Positions 27,961 through 36,414 are shown, numbered from the stretch's first letter. The stretch is DNA of 64,000 nucleotides from Salinimicrobium flavum (GCF_042684505.1 NZ_JBHULT010000005.1:186001-250000), one strand, 5' to 3'. Numbers and translations are program-made. The notes: generated by a model not told the origin, from the letters alone.

Positions 27961-28520
27961 ACCTTGATGTCGCCCCAGTTTTCACCCGACTTGATGCGGT
28001 AAAGTTGCATTTCTGAAACCCCGAACTGCTTTGCCAGCACCCTGATGCGGGTTTTCCTTTCGGGATCGAGCAATTTTTTCTTTAGAATAGTCGCCTGTGC
28101 AAAGGTGAGTTTTGAGTAACATTTAATGGTTCCCCTGCGGCGTTTCACTTTATTCTCCTTCACCTGCGGATTTTCCTGCTGGTGTGCCACCCATTCTTCT
28201 TTTGTTACCCAGGCAAGATTGCTCACCTTATTTTCGGTCTTAATGTAATTGAGATGGATAACGAATTTATCGTCTTCTTTCTTTTTTAGGAAAAGTTCGG
28301 CTACTACCCGGTGAATATAACAGGCTTGTTTTTTGCCATTTTTAAGATTGGCAACAAAGGTTAGGAAGCCCTGAGACCTTCCGCCTTTTAATAATTCACC
28401 CGCCGGATTTTTCACATAACTCACCACCCTTCCATAATTGGAGATCTCATACCTAAACCGGTCCTGCCAGGTCTCCTTATGGTAAGGTTTCCACCTTTCC
28501 TGTCGAAAGTTTTTAATCAT
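27957..28520 (-). CDS. NUMOD4/HNH-like DNA-binding protein, degenerate nuclease motif
   Basis: The 187-aa protein has a NUMOD4-like start (ERWKPYHKETWQDRFRYEIS, NYGRVVSY), then an HNH_3-like stretch (YIHRVVAELFL ... FVIHLNYIKTENKVSNLAWVT), and a C-terminal helix-turn-helix-like region (RIRVLAKQFGVSEMQLYRIK). These are the parts of phage and intron homing nucleases. Compared with the HNH_3 pattern (NH-D-G-xxxNN), the first Asn is Ile and the DG pair is NY, so catalysis is doubtful. The gene overlaps both neighbours (8 bp with map, 4 bp with the methyltransferase) and no intron or phage gene is near, which suggests a domesticated cellular protein. Its function is unknown. Confidence 0.78.
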   Translation of the reverse strand: MIKNFRQERWKPYHKETWQDRFRYEISNYGRVVSYVKNPAGELLKGGRSQGFLTFVANLKNGKKQACYIHRVVAELFLKKKEDDKFVIHLNYIKTENKVSNLAWVTKEEWVAHQQENPQVKENKVKRRRGTIKCYSKLTFAQATILKKKLLDPERKTRIRVLAKQFGVSEMQLYRIKSGENWGDIKV

Positions 28521-29337
28521 TGAAGCTGGTGCTTTGCGCCCGGAATTCGTCTTCTTCGTTACTGGCTATACCAAGGGCCTCATAAATGTAATGAAAAGTT
28601 GACAATAGTTCAGGTTTCCCATCAATTAATGCAACATCATGTTCAAAATGCGCGCTGGGTTTATTATCGGCAGTAAGGATGGTCCAGCCATCCTTCAGTT
28701 GTTTAATGCGGTGGGTGCCGGCATTGATCATGGGTTCGATGGCAACCACCATGCCTTCTATGAATTTTTTACCCCGGCCTCTTTTTCCGTAGTTAGGCAT
28801 TTCAGGGTCTTCATGCATTTTTTGGCCTAAACCGTGACCAACCAGCTCTCTCACTACTCCAAAACCATTTTTTTCTGCATGCTGCTGTATGGCATATCCT
28901 ACATCACCCACCCGGTTACCCATCTTGAATTCGCGAATACCAATGTAAAGTGATTCTTTGGTCACCTGCAGCAGTTTCTCGGTTTCAGAATCTATCTTTC
29001 CCACCGAAAAGGTGTAGGCATGATCTCCGTAAAATCCGTTTTTAAGGGCTCCACAATCAATAGAGATAATATCCCCTTCAATAAGGGGGGTGTCGTTGGG
29101 AATACCGTGTACTACCTGCGCATTAGGGCTCATGCAAAGGGAGTTCGGGAAATCATACATTCCCAGAAAACCGGGTTCGGCCCCATGGTCTCTAATGAAT
29201 TCTTCAGCAAGCTTATCCAGGTGCAGGGTCGTCACGCCAGGTTTAACTTCAGAAGCCAGCATTCCCAGCGTTTTGGAAACGATAAGCGCGCTTTCCCTCA
29301 TTAGTTCGATCTCTTCTCTGGATTTCGGTATGATCAT
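28513..29337 (-). CDS. map: Type I methionine aminopeptidase
   Basis: Removes the initiator Met from new proteins in the cytoplasm. At 274 residues it is a standard type I enzyme, with the five metal ligands in ISIDCGAL (Asp), YGDHAYTF (Asp), GHGLGQKMHEDP (His), VVAIEPMIN (Glu) and HFEHDVAL (Glu). The first residues MIIPKSREEIELMRESA are a usual start. The gene is second in the HAD-map-NUMOD4-methyltransferase operon, with overlaps of 4 bp (upstream) and 8 bp (downstream), implying translational coupling. Map is often a ribosomal-operon or stand-alone gene; this grouping is not the Escherichia arrangement. Confidence 0.96.
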   Translation of the reverse strand: MIIPKSREEIELMRESALIVSKTLGMLASEVKPGVTTLHLDKLAEEFIRDHGAEPGFLGMYDFPNSLCMSPNAQVVHGIPNDTPLIEGDIISIDCGALKNGFYGDHAYTFSVGKIDSETEKLLQVTKESLYIGIREFKMGNRVGDVGYAIQQHAEKNGFGVVRELVGHGLGQKMHEDPEMPNYGKRGRGKKFIEGMVVAIEPMINAGTHRIKQLKDGWTILTADNKPSAHFEHDVALIDGKPELLSTFHYIYEALGIASNEEDEFRAQSTSFND

Positions 29338-29744
29338 GAGTCTTTTTTAAAAAGTTGTAATATTCCCTTCTTTTTCTGCGGAAGAGATTTGGGTTTTGTT
29401 TTGGTTAACTGATGGTACACTTCTCCCCAGGGCGGGAGACCATTGATGTTGCGGTCATCGATGAACAGGTCTGCAAGGATCTTCCGGCTGATGCCTTCCT
29501 CGTATTCCTCTTCGGGATAACTTTTGTTCACCGCATAGAATTCTATTCCCTTGCTTTCACAGAATTCCACGGCCTCCTGAAGTTTGATACCGCTACGGTA
29601 CGTCCACAGGATGATCTGGTGGCCTTCCTGCTGAAGCTGGCGAAGGGTTTCAAAGGCAAATATAATGGGTTTTCCAATTTCGGGATACCGGTTCTCTACC
29701 AGGGTTCCGTCAAAATCTACTGCTATGGTCAATAATTTTGGCAT
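29334..29744 (-). CDS. HAD-like phosphatase (BT0820-like)
   Basis: A 136-aa minimal HAD domain without a large cap. The nucleophile motif I is AVDFDGTLVENRYP (DxD at the start), motif II is ILWTYRSG, and motif IV is LFIDDRNINGLPPWGEVY. The small size and this C-terminal pattern resemble Bacteroides BT0820-type proteins. The substrate is unknown. It is the first gene of the four-gene operon; its ATG lies 4 bp after a TACTTTTG element (29749-29756, minus strand) that fits the -7 consensus. This again implies a very short leader. Confidence 0.85.
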   Translation of the reverse strand: MPKLLTIAVDFDGTLVENRYPEIGKPIIFAFETLRQLQQEGHQIILWTYRSGIKLQEAVEFCESKGIEFYAVNKSYPEEEYEEGISRKILADLFIDDRNINGLPPWGEVYHQLTKTKPKSLPQKKKGILQLFKKDS

Positions 29745-29748
29745 GAGG

Positions 29749-29756
29749 CAAAAGTA
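29749..29756 (-). promoter_or_regulatory. Candidate -7 element of the HAD-map operon
   Basis: Read on the minus strand, TACTTTTG matches TAnnTTTG and lies 4 bp before the ATG at 29744. No good -33 TTG is seen at the expected distance, so the call is tentative. Confidence 0.35.
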
Positions 29757-29807
29757 ACAAGATTGGCAGAATTATACCATTTTAATGCACTTGCTTTGGG
29801 TTAAGAA

Positions 29808-30368
29808 TTACTGGTAAGAGTGTCGGTACTTCTTTCCTGAAACGATTGTTGCGATATCTTTCTCCAAACTTTGTTGAGGATACTCTACAAACCGGTTAAC
29901 TTCTTTCCCGTCCTTGTAAAAAATGATGGTAGGTACATAAACGACATCGAACTCCTTCTGCAGGTCGTTGGGAAGGGTCTTATCCTCTTCCACGGCTTCC
30001 ATTTCAAGATTGTCCATATCAAAATTACTTAGTTCAAGTAATTTTAGAAAATATGGGACCTGGTATTGACTATCTGAGCACCAGGTGCCCATAAAAAGTT
30101 TTATCTCGTAGTCGTTGATGTTGTTTTTGATCGTTTTCAGGGCTTCCGGAGCCGGTTTATACGAGGAATAATTCGGTTCGAACCAGGCGTTATGAGGAGC
30201 TTGTTGAAGGTCGCTCTTTTGAATGGTTCCCACCAGGATGTAACTTTGCTCCTCCTGCGTGGCGGGAGTGGGGGTTGTGGTATTATCTGCCACAGGTTCA
30301 GCACTGTTTTGAGTGCTTCCGCAGTTAAATGCAGTAGTCAGCATGAAGGCGTATAAAAATAATTTCAT
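29808..30368 (-). CDS. Thioredoxin-fold lipoprotein with CxxS-type site
   Basis: The 186-aa protein starts with a lipoprotein signal (MKLFLYAFMLTTAFNC-G) and a low-complexity spacer rich in Thr and Pro. A thioredoxin-like domain follows: IKLFMGTWCSDSQYQVPYFL with the active-site position, then a predicted FDVVYVPTIIFYKDGKEVNRF strand with the cis-Pro. The active site reads W-C-S-D-S, so the second Cys of CxxC is Ser and the protein would have one thiol only. Its ATG starts directly after the gpmI stop, so both are probably translated from one message. The role is uncertain; extracytoplasmic thiol chemistry or binding is possible. Confidence 0.8.
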   Translation of the reverse strand: MKLFLYAFMLTTAFNCGSTQNSAEPVADNTTTPTPATQEEQSYILVGTIQKSDLQQAPHNAWFEPNYSSYKPAPEALKTIKNNINDYEIKLFMGTWCSDSQYQVPYFLKLLELSNFDMDNLEMEAVEEDKTLPNDLQKEFDVVYVPTIIFYKDGKEVNRFVEYPQQSLEKDIATIVSGKKYRHSYQ

Positions 30369-31886
30369 CTAAAAAAGTGGTTTTTGAGTCATCAATTCGG
30401 GTTTTTCAATTCCCATGAGTTTTAAAATAGTAGGGGCGATATCTCCCAGATTTCCGTCCTTGATTGATTGTACATCCTTGTCTACAAGGATGAAAGGTAC
30501 GGGGTTGGTGGTATGTGCGGTATTCACGCTGCCATCGGGATTTTTCATGGTTTCACTGTTCCCGTGGTCTGCTATGACTAAAACTGAATAATCGTTCTCC
30601 ACAGCGGCCTCAATAACATCCTTTGCGCATTTATCTACTGTTTCACAAGCCTTTACAGCTGCTTCAAAAACCCCGGTATGACCCACCATATCAGGATTGG
30701 CAAAGTTAAGACAGATAAAATCTGCGGACTGTTTCTTTATTTCGGGAATTATAGCGTCCCTCACCTCATAGGCGCTCATCTCCGGCTGCAGGTCATAGGT
30801 TGCAACTTTTGGAGAATCTATCATGATCCTTTTTTCCCTATTGAAGGGTTTCTCCCTTCCACCGGAAAAGAAAAAGGTCACATGAGGATATTTCTCTGTC
30901 TCGGCAATGCGAATTTGTGATTTACCGGAATATTCAAGCACTTCTCCCAGGGTAGCTTTGATATCATCCTTACTGTAAACTACGTTTATATTATTGTAAG
31001 TATCATCATACCGGGTCAATGTCACATAGTAAAGGGGCAGCTTTTTCATCTCCCACTCAGGAAAATCCTTCTGTGAAAGGGCTTCTGTAAGTTGTCTACC
31101 TCTATCTGTCCTGAAGTTAAAGAAAATGACAACATCTTCCTTATTAATGGTGGCGACAGGAGTACCGTCAGGGTTTGTTATTACGACGGGTTTTATGAAT
31201 TCATCGGTGATCTCATGGTCATAACTGTTTTGCACCGCCTGCACAGGATCAGTTGATTTTTCCCCTTTTCCATGCACCAGGAGATCATAGGCAAGTTTGG
31301 TTCTTTCCCATCGCTTATCGCGATCCATGGCGTAGTAGCGGCCAATTATGCTGGCTAGTTTTCCGTTGGTGGTCTTAAGATGTTCCTGAATTTCTTCAAC
31401 AAAACCTTTCCCGGAATATGGATCAACATCCCGCCCGTCTGTAAAGGCATGAACGTATTTTTCTGAAACCCCAAACTCTTCCGCAGCGGTCAGGAGGCCC
31501 TTAAGATGATTGATATGGGAATGTACCCCCCCGTCACTTAAAAGTCCCATAAAATGAATGGGTTTATTATTTCTTTTGGCATAATCAAAAGCCTGTTCCA
31601 GCACAGGTTCTTTGCCCAGGCTTTTATTTTCTACTGCCATATTGATCTTGGCAAGATCCTGATAAACGATTCGTCCGGCTCCCAGGTTCATATGACCCAC
31701 CTCACTGTTCCCCATCTGCCCTTCGGGAAGGCCTACGTTCATTCCGTCTGTCCTCAATGTGCTGTGGGGATACTTATTATAAAGGGAATCAATAAACGGG
31801 GTATTTGCTTTTGCGACAGCAGATACTTCGGGGTTTGTTCCAATTCCCCAGCCGTCCAGGATCATTAGGATCACTTTCTTGTTCAT
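30369..31886 (-). CDS. gpmI: 2,3-bisphosphoglycerate-independent phosphoglycerate mutase
   Basis: Interconverts 3- and 2-phosphoglycerate in glycolysis and gluconeogenesis without the 2,3-BPG cofactor. It has 505 residues, the normal length. Alkaline-phosphatase-superfamily signatures are visible: MILDGWG at the start (metal Asp), the phosphoserine region PEGQMGNSEVGHMNLGAG, HIMGLLSDGGVHSH-like (FMGLLSDGGVHSHINH), AFTDGRDVDP, FNFRTDRGRQ, FANPDMVGHTG and VIADHGNSE. A Mn2+-dependent mechanism is known for the family. The thioredoxin-like lipoprotein gene follows with no gap. Confidence 0.97.
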   Translation of the reverse strand: MNKKVILMILDGWGIGTNPEVSAVAKANTPFIDSLYNKYPHSTLRTDGMNVGLPEGQMGNSEVGHMNLGAGRIVYQDLAKINMAVENKSLGKEPVLEQAFDYAKRNNKPIHFMGLLSDGGVHSHINHLKGLLTAAEEFGVSEKYVHAFTDGRDVDPYSGKGFVEEIQEHLKTTNGKLASIIGRYYAMDRDKRWERTKLAYDLLVHGKGEKSTDPVQAVQNSYDHEITDEFIKPVVITNPDGTPVATINKEDVVIFFNFRTDRGRQLTEALSQKDFPEWEMKKLPLYYVTLTRYDDTYNNINVVYSKDDIKATLGEVLEYSGKSQIRIAETEKYPHVTFFFSGGREKPFNREKRIMIDSPKVATYDLQPEMSAYEVRDAIIPEIKKQSADFICLNFANPDMVGHTGVFEAAVKACETVDKCAKDVIEAAVENDYSVLVIADHGNSETMKNPDGSVNTAHTTNPVPFILVDKDVQSIKDGNLGDIAPTILKLMGIEKPELMTQKPLF

Positions 31887-32167
31887 CTCAAAGTTTATTT
31901 CCGTAAAGATAAGAAAACATAGCTTTCAGCCTTAAGGAGAAACTCTAATCTTACAGTAAAGAAAAGCCTAAAAACGCCCCCGTTTACCCAAATTATTTTT
32001 AACACTTATTTTGAGCCTCAATACAATAAACCTATAAAATGAGAGTTATTGTCTATGGGATTAATTGCCTTTAAAAGCTTGATCTTAACTGAATTACTTT
32101 TAAATTAACCCTTTTTGGTATGACCTTTGAATATTATATAGCCCTTAACAAAAATTAACACAACGAT
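31887..32167. other. Divergent spacer between gpmI and the YkuD_2 gene
   Basis: This 281-bp AT-rich stretch contains no gene. It must hold promoters for both divergent genes, but only imperfect matches to the -33/-7 pattern are visible (TATCTTTA on the minus strand near 31903), so none is called. Confidence 0.5.
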
Positions 32168-32926
32168 ATGATAAACAAAATAATGATCCTTGCAGTGGTT
32201 TTAACTGCTTCTTTTGCTTTCGCCCCGAACAACGAACCTACCCCTACCACTTCTGCCCCTGTTACAGAAACACCCCTAAACGACATTAATGAAGAACCGA
32301 TCGCTTCCGCCGAAGAAGAAATTAATCTTTTATATGAGTCATTTTCTTCTGCGAATGCGTCTATGCCATCACAGGCTGCTTTCACCTATGCCATGACAGG
32401 ATACCAAAAACTATTGGAGGAGAACAAGATCGAAAAAGAGATCCTGACGATCGTTGATTTCGGACTTAAATCTACTCAAAAGAGAATGTGGATCCTTGAT
32501 ATGACGACTCAAAAAGTGCTTTTTCACACCCTTGTTTCCCACGGAAAGAATACCGGCGGCGATATCGCAACCAGTTTCTCTGATACCCCAAATTCCTTTC
32601 AAAGCTCCCTTGGCTTCTATGTAACTGCCGAAACTTACTACGGAAAGAATGGTCTTTCCCTTTTTATTGACGGAATGGAAAAAGGTTTTAATAAGAACGC
32701 ACGTGACCGTTATGTTGTGATCCACGGGGCAGATTATGCCACTAAAGATTTTATAAACCGTGCCGGAAGGTTAGGAAGAAGTTATGGCTGTCCTGCCGTT
32801 CCTACAAAAGTTTCCAAAGAGATCATCGAAACTATTAAAGGACAGTCTGTACTGTTCATCTTTCACCCCAACAAAAATTACCTGGAGAAGTCAACCTACC
32901 TTAACCAGCCTGCCGAGACAGTCTAA
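32168..32926 (+). CDS. Murein L,D-transpeptidase catalytic-domain protein (YkuD_2 family)
   Basis: The 252-aa exported protein has a signal peptide (IMILAVVLTASFAFA) and a Pro/Thr-rich linker. The catalytic domain follows: LVSHGKNTG, FSDTPNSFQSSLGFYVTAE, DRYVVIHGADY, and a final GRSYGCPAVP with the active-site Cys. This is the PF13645-type L,D-transpeptidase-like family of Bacteroidota and Proteobacteria, presumed to act on peptidoglycan in the periplasm. Its last 4 bp overlap the end of a second, unrelated-family L,D-transpeptidase read in the opposite direction. Confidence 0.87.
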   Translation: MINKIMILAVVLTASFAFAPNNEPTPTTSAPVTETPLNDINEEPIASAEEEINLLYESFSSANASMPSQAAFTYAMTGYQKLLEENKIEKEILTIVDFGLKSTQKRMWILDMTTQKVLFHTLVSHGKNTGGDIATSFSDTPNSFQSSLGFYVTAETYYGKNGLSLFIDGMEKGFNKNARDRYVVIHGADYATKDFINRAGRLGRSYGCPAVPTKVSKEIIETIKGQSVLFIFHPNKNYLEKSTYLNQPAETV

Positions 32927-34563
32927 TTCACTGTCCCTAGTCTGGAAATGATCTCCTCATCCAGTTCATAGATATCACCCGTAAATACAGTTTTATCCCC
33001 GGCCCGCCAGGCTGTCCAATAGAAATGATGGACCCTGATGGGCTGGTTAATTTGTACTTGTTGTGTCTTTCCTGTGGCTACAGCTTCATGAATCTTCTCT
33101 TGCGTCCAGTCTTCCTGGCTGCTCAGCACGTAGCCTGACAGGTCCAGGGCATTCTCAACCCTAACGCAACCGGAACTTTCTGCGCGTTGATTCTGGCTGA
33201 AAAGGTCTTTAGCCGGAGTATCATGCAGGTAGATAAGGTGTTGATTGGGATATATGATCTTTACCCGCCCTAAAGGATTTGAAGGTCCTGCCCGCTGTAC
33301 GAAATTATAGGAATTTACATCAGACGATGACCAGTCTATATTTGAAGGGTTGATAACATTACCCTCATTGTCTGTAACCGTCATGTTGTTCTTGCTCAGG
33401 TAAGAACTATTCTGGGAAGCTTTGGGTATAACGTCCTTGCTTTTAATGGTTGGAGGTACATGCCATTCAGGATTGATCACTACATATTCCAGCGAATCTG
33501 AAAAAACTGGAGTTTGCCTTGCCTTGGTTCCGGCGATCACGTTGTGGCTCCTTACGGTATCCCCGTTCTTTACCACTGCCAGCTGGAAAGCCGGAATATT
33601 GATAAGGATATGATGTTCACCCAGATCACGTGGGTACCAGCGCCATCTCTCAAGGTTGGCCCGAATCTGATCATATCTTTGTGCCGCTGTTTTATTGAGT
33701 TCAGAAATAGTGGAATTGCCCAGCACCCCGTCTACCTGTAAACCAAGATTCTTCTGAAAGTCCTTAATGGCATTTTGCATGGTATCGTTATAAGTACTGT
33801 CCCGCGGAGGGTTTTCGGCAGGATAAACTTCCAGTTCCTGAAGTCTGTTAACAATAGCCGGTATTCTGTCATCTTTTTGGCCCGGTTTGATCAGTTCGCC
33901 GTGAGCGATCTTTTTAAAAGAAGCCTCGGTATCCTTTATTTCCCGGAATTCTTTCAGGGCTAATTTAAGATCACGGTAAACCTGGTGTGAAGGCCTCAGA
34001 TCACCGAGATCCTTGGCGATATCTCCATTATTTAAACTTTGATGTAGCAGCTGTTTCAGGTCTTTTTCTTCTTTCGGGACGCCCCACAGCGAATAGAGCT
34101 CTTTAGGATCAATTTTTCCGAAGTAAAGATCATGGGCATAAGAAAGGTAAGCATCGGTAAGCAGAATATCGAGTTCTGCAGCTTCAGCTTCATTCAGATC
34201 ATCGGCGTCTTCCAGGAGTGGTCTTAATTCAGTTCCGTGATAATCAGAAAATCTCAGACCTTCCTCTCCGGCTTCAGTAAGTGCGTTGAAAAAACCGGTT
34301 CTGTTTTCCGACTCTTTCCAGGCAGGGGCGTGATCTCTATTTTGATAGAATTCCTCTACCTGCTCTTTATTATGTAACCCTTTACCGATGTTTGCCGTCT
34401 TAAGGCTCTTCCTGATATCTTTAGCAGTATGTTCAAGTTCAAAACCTGAATCTTCAATGGTATTTTCACCATTATTGTTGGATTTATCCTTCCCGGAATC
34501 ACAGGAGGTAACTACACTAATCAATGCCACAAGGGCAATATATTTCCATTTATTCATTTTCAT
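32923..34563 (-). CDS. L,D-transpeptidase, YcbB-type, lipoprotein
   Basis: The 546-aa protein has a lipoprotein signal peptide (ALISVVTSC-D). It then shows a scaffold domain with YSLWGVPKEEK, a peptidoglycan-binding module (AIKDFQKNLGLQVDGVLGNST, about residues 270-290), and a YkuD catalytic domain with YVVINPEWHVPPTI, HLIYLHDTP and the active-site SSGCVRVENA. This order is that of YcbB/LdtD-type enzymes that make 3-3 cross-links. It probably works in the periplasm on the sacculus. A second in-frame ATG two codons in (MNKWKY) is an equally possible start. Convergent 4-bp overlap with the YkuD_2 gene. Confidence 0.92.
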   Translation of the reverse strand: MKMNKWKYIALVALISVVTSCDSGKDKSNNNGENTIEDSGFELEHTAKDIRKSLKTANIGKGLHNKEQVEEFYQNRDHAPAWKESENRTGFFNALTEAGEEGLRFSDYHGTELRPLLEDADDLNEAEAAELDILLTDAYLSYAHDLYFGKIDPKELYSLWGVPKEEKDLKQLLHQSLNNGDIAKDLGDLRPSHQVYRDLKLALKEFREIKDTEASFKKIAHGELIKPGQKDDRIPAIVNRLQELEVYPAENPPRDSTYNDTMQNAIKDFQKNLGLQVDGVLGNSTISELNKTAAQRYDQIRANLERWRWYPRDLGEHHILINIPAFQLAVVKNGDTVRSHNVIAGTKARQTPVFSDSLEYVVINPEWHVPPTIKSKDVIPKASQNSSYLSKNNMTVTDNEGNVINPSNIDWSSSDVNSYNFVQRAGPSNPLGRVKIIYPNQHLIYLHDTPAKDLFSQNQRAESSGCVRVENALDLSGYVLSSQEDWTQEKIHEAVATGKTQQVQINQPIRVHHFYWTAWRAGDKTVFTGDIYELDEEIISRLGTVN

Positions 34564-34588
34564 AGGTCTTAAGATTTGAGTTGGAGCG

Positions 34589-35068
34589 TTAACCGGATCT
34601 GGGGACCAGGTTTTTGTACATCACGATATGTTTACAAACATTTGGTATCATGAACAGTTCTCCCGTGGTTTTGTATCCGTAGCGCTTATAGAAATCAATA
34701 GCCGACTCCCTGGCGTTGAACCAGATTAAAACATTTGAAGCCTGGTCTATAAGTCGTTTTTCTCCTTCGAGTAATAGTTTTTCCCCGAGTTTTTTGTTTT
34801 GATACTCCGGTAAAACCGCCATCCCCCGTAGCTGGTATTGCTCAGGTTCGTTAAAATGACTGTGCTTGTTCTTCATGAAACTGGCAACCCCAACAAGGGT
34901 ATAGCCCAAAAAGGCACCGAGGTGGAGGGTAGAGGAAGTGGTATCCCCTTCAAAAATACATTCTTCCGGGTGTCTTCCCGGTCGAAGCACCGGTTGCCGC
35001 ACGGGGTAGGTCTCTCCTGCAGTTATCTGCAGAATTTGGAAAGACTTATGGTTATCCTCCTGGTCCAA
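34589..35068 (-). CDS. GNAT family N-acetyltransferase
   Basis: A 159-aa single-domain GNAT. The acetyl-CoA binding motif is visible as YQLRGMAVLPEYQNKKLGEKLL (motif A, Q/RxxGxG/A-like) and the C-terminal motif B as FYKRYGYKTTGELF. It begins MDQEDNHKSFQILQI. The arrangement resembles EIF-type acetyltransferases of small molecules, but the substrate cannot be read from sequence. It is the last of three minus-strand genes (clpP, small GNAT, this one) with gaps of -1 and 3 bp, so co-transcription is likely. Confidence 0.87.
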   Translation of the reverse strand: MDQEDNHKSFQILQITAGETYPVRQPVLRPGRHPEECIFEGDTTSSTLHLGAFLGYTLVGVASFMKNKHSHFNEPEQYQLRGMAVLPEYQNKKLGEKLLLEGEKRLIDQASNVLIWFNARESAIDFYKRYGYKTTGELFMIPNVCKHIVMYKNLVPRSG

Positions 35069-35071
35069 ACG

Positions 35072-35365
35072 CTATTCAGAAGCCTTTACGTCCCGGTATT
35101 CTTCATGCCTCTCAAATTGTTTGGCGGCATATTCACAAAGAGGATCGATCTTAATATTTTTTTCCCTTGCAAATTCAACGCTGTGTTTGACAAGGCTGCT
35201 GGCAAGACCTTCACCTGTCATATCGGGGTCAGTCTCTGTATGGTCTAGCGTCATAATATTGCTGTCATCCAGGGTATAGGTGAGTTCGGCAACGATATCC
35301 CCGTCTTTTTCAATATAGAACATACCCTTCCCTTCAGTTTCCTTCTGCTTAATTTCCTTTTTCAT
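35072..35365 (-). CDS. Small GNAT-like N-acetyltransferase (YidJ/GCN5-related, PF14542 type)
   Basis: This 97-aa protein belongs to the minimal Gtn/YidJ-like acetyltransferases: FYIEKDGDIVAELTYTL, MTLDHTETDPDMTGEGLASSLVKHSVEFARE and a Cys-containing DPLCEYAAKQFERH end. Members of this family are only about 90-100 residues and are widespread with unknown substrates. Its ATG shares a base with the end of clpP (35365), a TAATG-like junction, so translation is probably coupled. Confidence 0.87.
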   Translation of the reverse strand: MKKEIKQKETEGKGMFYIEKDGDIVAELTYTLDDSNIMTLDHTETDPDMTGEGLASSLVKHSVEFAREKNIKIDPLCEYAAKQFERHEEYRDVKASE

Positions 35366-35928
35366 TATATGTGTTTTTCTATTATCTGGTCTATGATGCC
35401 GTAGTTTTTTGATTCTTGCGCATCCATCCAGTAATCCCGGTTAAAATCTTTTAGGACCCTGCTATATTCCTGATTACAGTTCTTTGCCAGGATCTTTGCG
35501 CTGAGATCCTTAATTTTCAGGATCTCGGTCGCCTGGATCTCGATATTGGAAGCCTGGCCCTGTGCACCGCCACTTGGCTGGTGTATCATCACCTTGGCAT
35601 GTGGTTGTATAAATCTCCTGCCTTTCGCGCCGGCTGAAAGTAGAATAGAGGCCATTGATGCCGCCAGCCCGGTACAGATCGTCGAGACGGGGCTGTTCAG
35701 GGAAAGCATGGTATCATAAATCGCGAAGCCGGAAGTTACATATCCTCCCGGACTGCTTATATAGAATTGTATCTCCTCATTTCCTACAGAGTCCAGGTAT
35801 AACATCCTTTCAATCAGGTGTTTGGCGGATTTTTCATCTACCATTCCCCAAAGAAAGATCTTGCGTTCACTAAGTAAGGAGCGATCAATGATATCCTGTA
35901 ATTTACCCTGTTTTTTATTATTTTCCAT
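35365..35928 (-). CDS. clpP: ClpP-family serine protease subunit
   Basis: The 187-aa protein is ClpP-like with the whole triad in place: the Ser in GLAASMASILLSAGAKGRR, the His in VMIHQPSGGAQGQ, and the Asp in NRDYWMDAQESKNYGIID. Main housekeeping ClpP proteins have about 200-230 residues and CIGQAASM; this divergent CTGLAASMAS form and the absence of clpX nearby suggest a second paralogue. It would assemble into tetradecamers and need an AAA+ partner made elsewhere. First gene of a short operon with two acetyltransferases; whether those act with the protease is unknown. Confidence 0.87.
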   Translation of the reverse strand: MENNKKQGKLQDIIDRSLLSERKIFLWGMVDEKSAKHLIERMLYLDSVGNEEIQFYISSPGGYVTSGFAIYDTMLSLNSPVSTICTGLAASMASILLSAGAKGRRFIQPHAKVMIHQPSGGAQGQASNIEIQATEILKIKDLSAKILAKNCNQEYSRVLKDFNRDYWMDAQESKNYGIIDQIIEKHI

Positions 35929-35966
35929 TCTAAGTGTTTCTCTAATTATTTAGCTAAAAATATGAC

Positions 35967-35974
35967 TATTTTTG
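35967..35974 (+). promoter_or_regulatory. Candidate -7 element of the 140-aa GNAT gene
   Basis: TATTTTTG matches TAnnTTTG and lies 17 bp before the ATG at 35992. It falls inside the coding part of the longer possible start at 35962, which argues for the shorter start. Confidence 0.4.
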
Positions 35975-35991
35975 CGGAAAAGTTGTCTATG

Positions 35992-36414
35992 AAGCCGGCA
36001 TTTAACAAGATTTTAAAAAAGGAAATCCCACAGATACTTCCGCTGGTGCAGCGCCATATGGAAAACCAGTTCTCTGATGAAGTACTTATTGAGCGGTTTA
36101 ATGAAATGTTCGATCAGAATTACGAATGCTTCGGGATCTATTCCGAAGAGAAACTTATCGGGGTCTTTGGATTGTGGTTTATGACCAGGCATTATGCAGG
36201 CAGATCTTGTGAACCGGACCATATTTTTATTGAAGAGGCCTACCGCAATAAAGGAATAGGGAAGAAGTTGTTTGATTTTATCTATAACTACGCCTTGGAA
36301 AAAGGGTGTGAAACTTCAGAACTCAACTCATATGTAAGTAATTACAGAAGCCATAAGTTCTATTTGAATGAAGGTTATGTAATAAAGGGCTATCACTTTA
36401 TAAAAAACCTTTAA
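35992..36414 (+). CDS. GNAT family N-acetyltransferase
   Basis: A 140-aa GNAT from the ATG at 35992 (MKPAFNKILKKEIPQIL). A longer form from 35962 is possible, but a -7-like promoter box lies inside that extension. Motif A is visible as HIFIEEAYRNKGIGKKLFDFI and motif B as SHKFYLNEGYVIKGYHF. It is probably a small-molecule or protein acetyltransferase; the substrate is not indicated. It is transcribed away from clpP and followed by the tRNA promoter. Confidence 0.85.
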   Translation, partial: KPAFNKILKKEIPQILPLVQRHMENQFSDEVLIERFNEMFDQNYECFGIYSEEKLIGVFGLWFMTRHYAGRSCEPDHIFIEEAYRNKGIGKKLFDFIYNYALEKGCETSELNSYVSNYRSHKFYLNEGYVIKGYHFIKNL

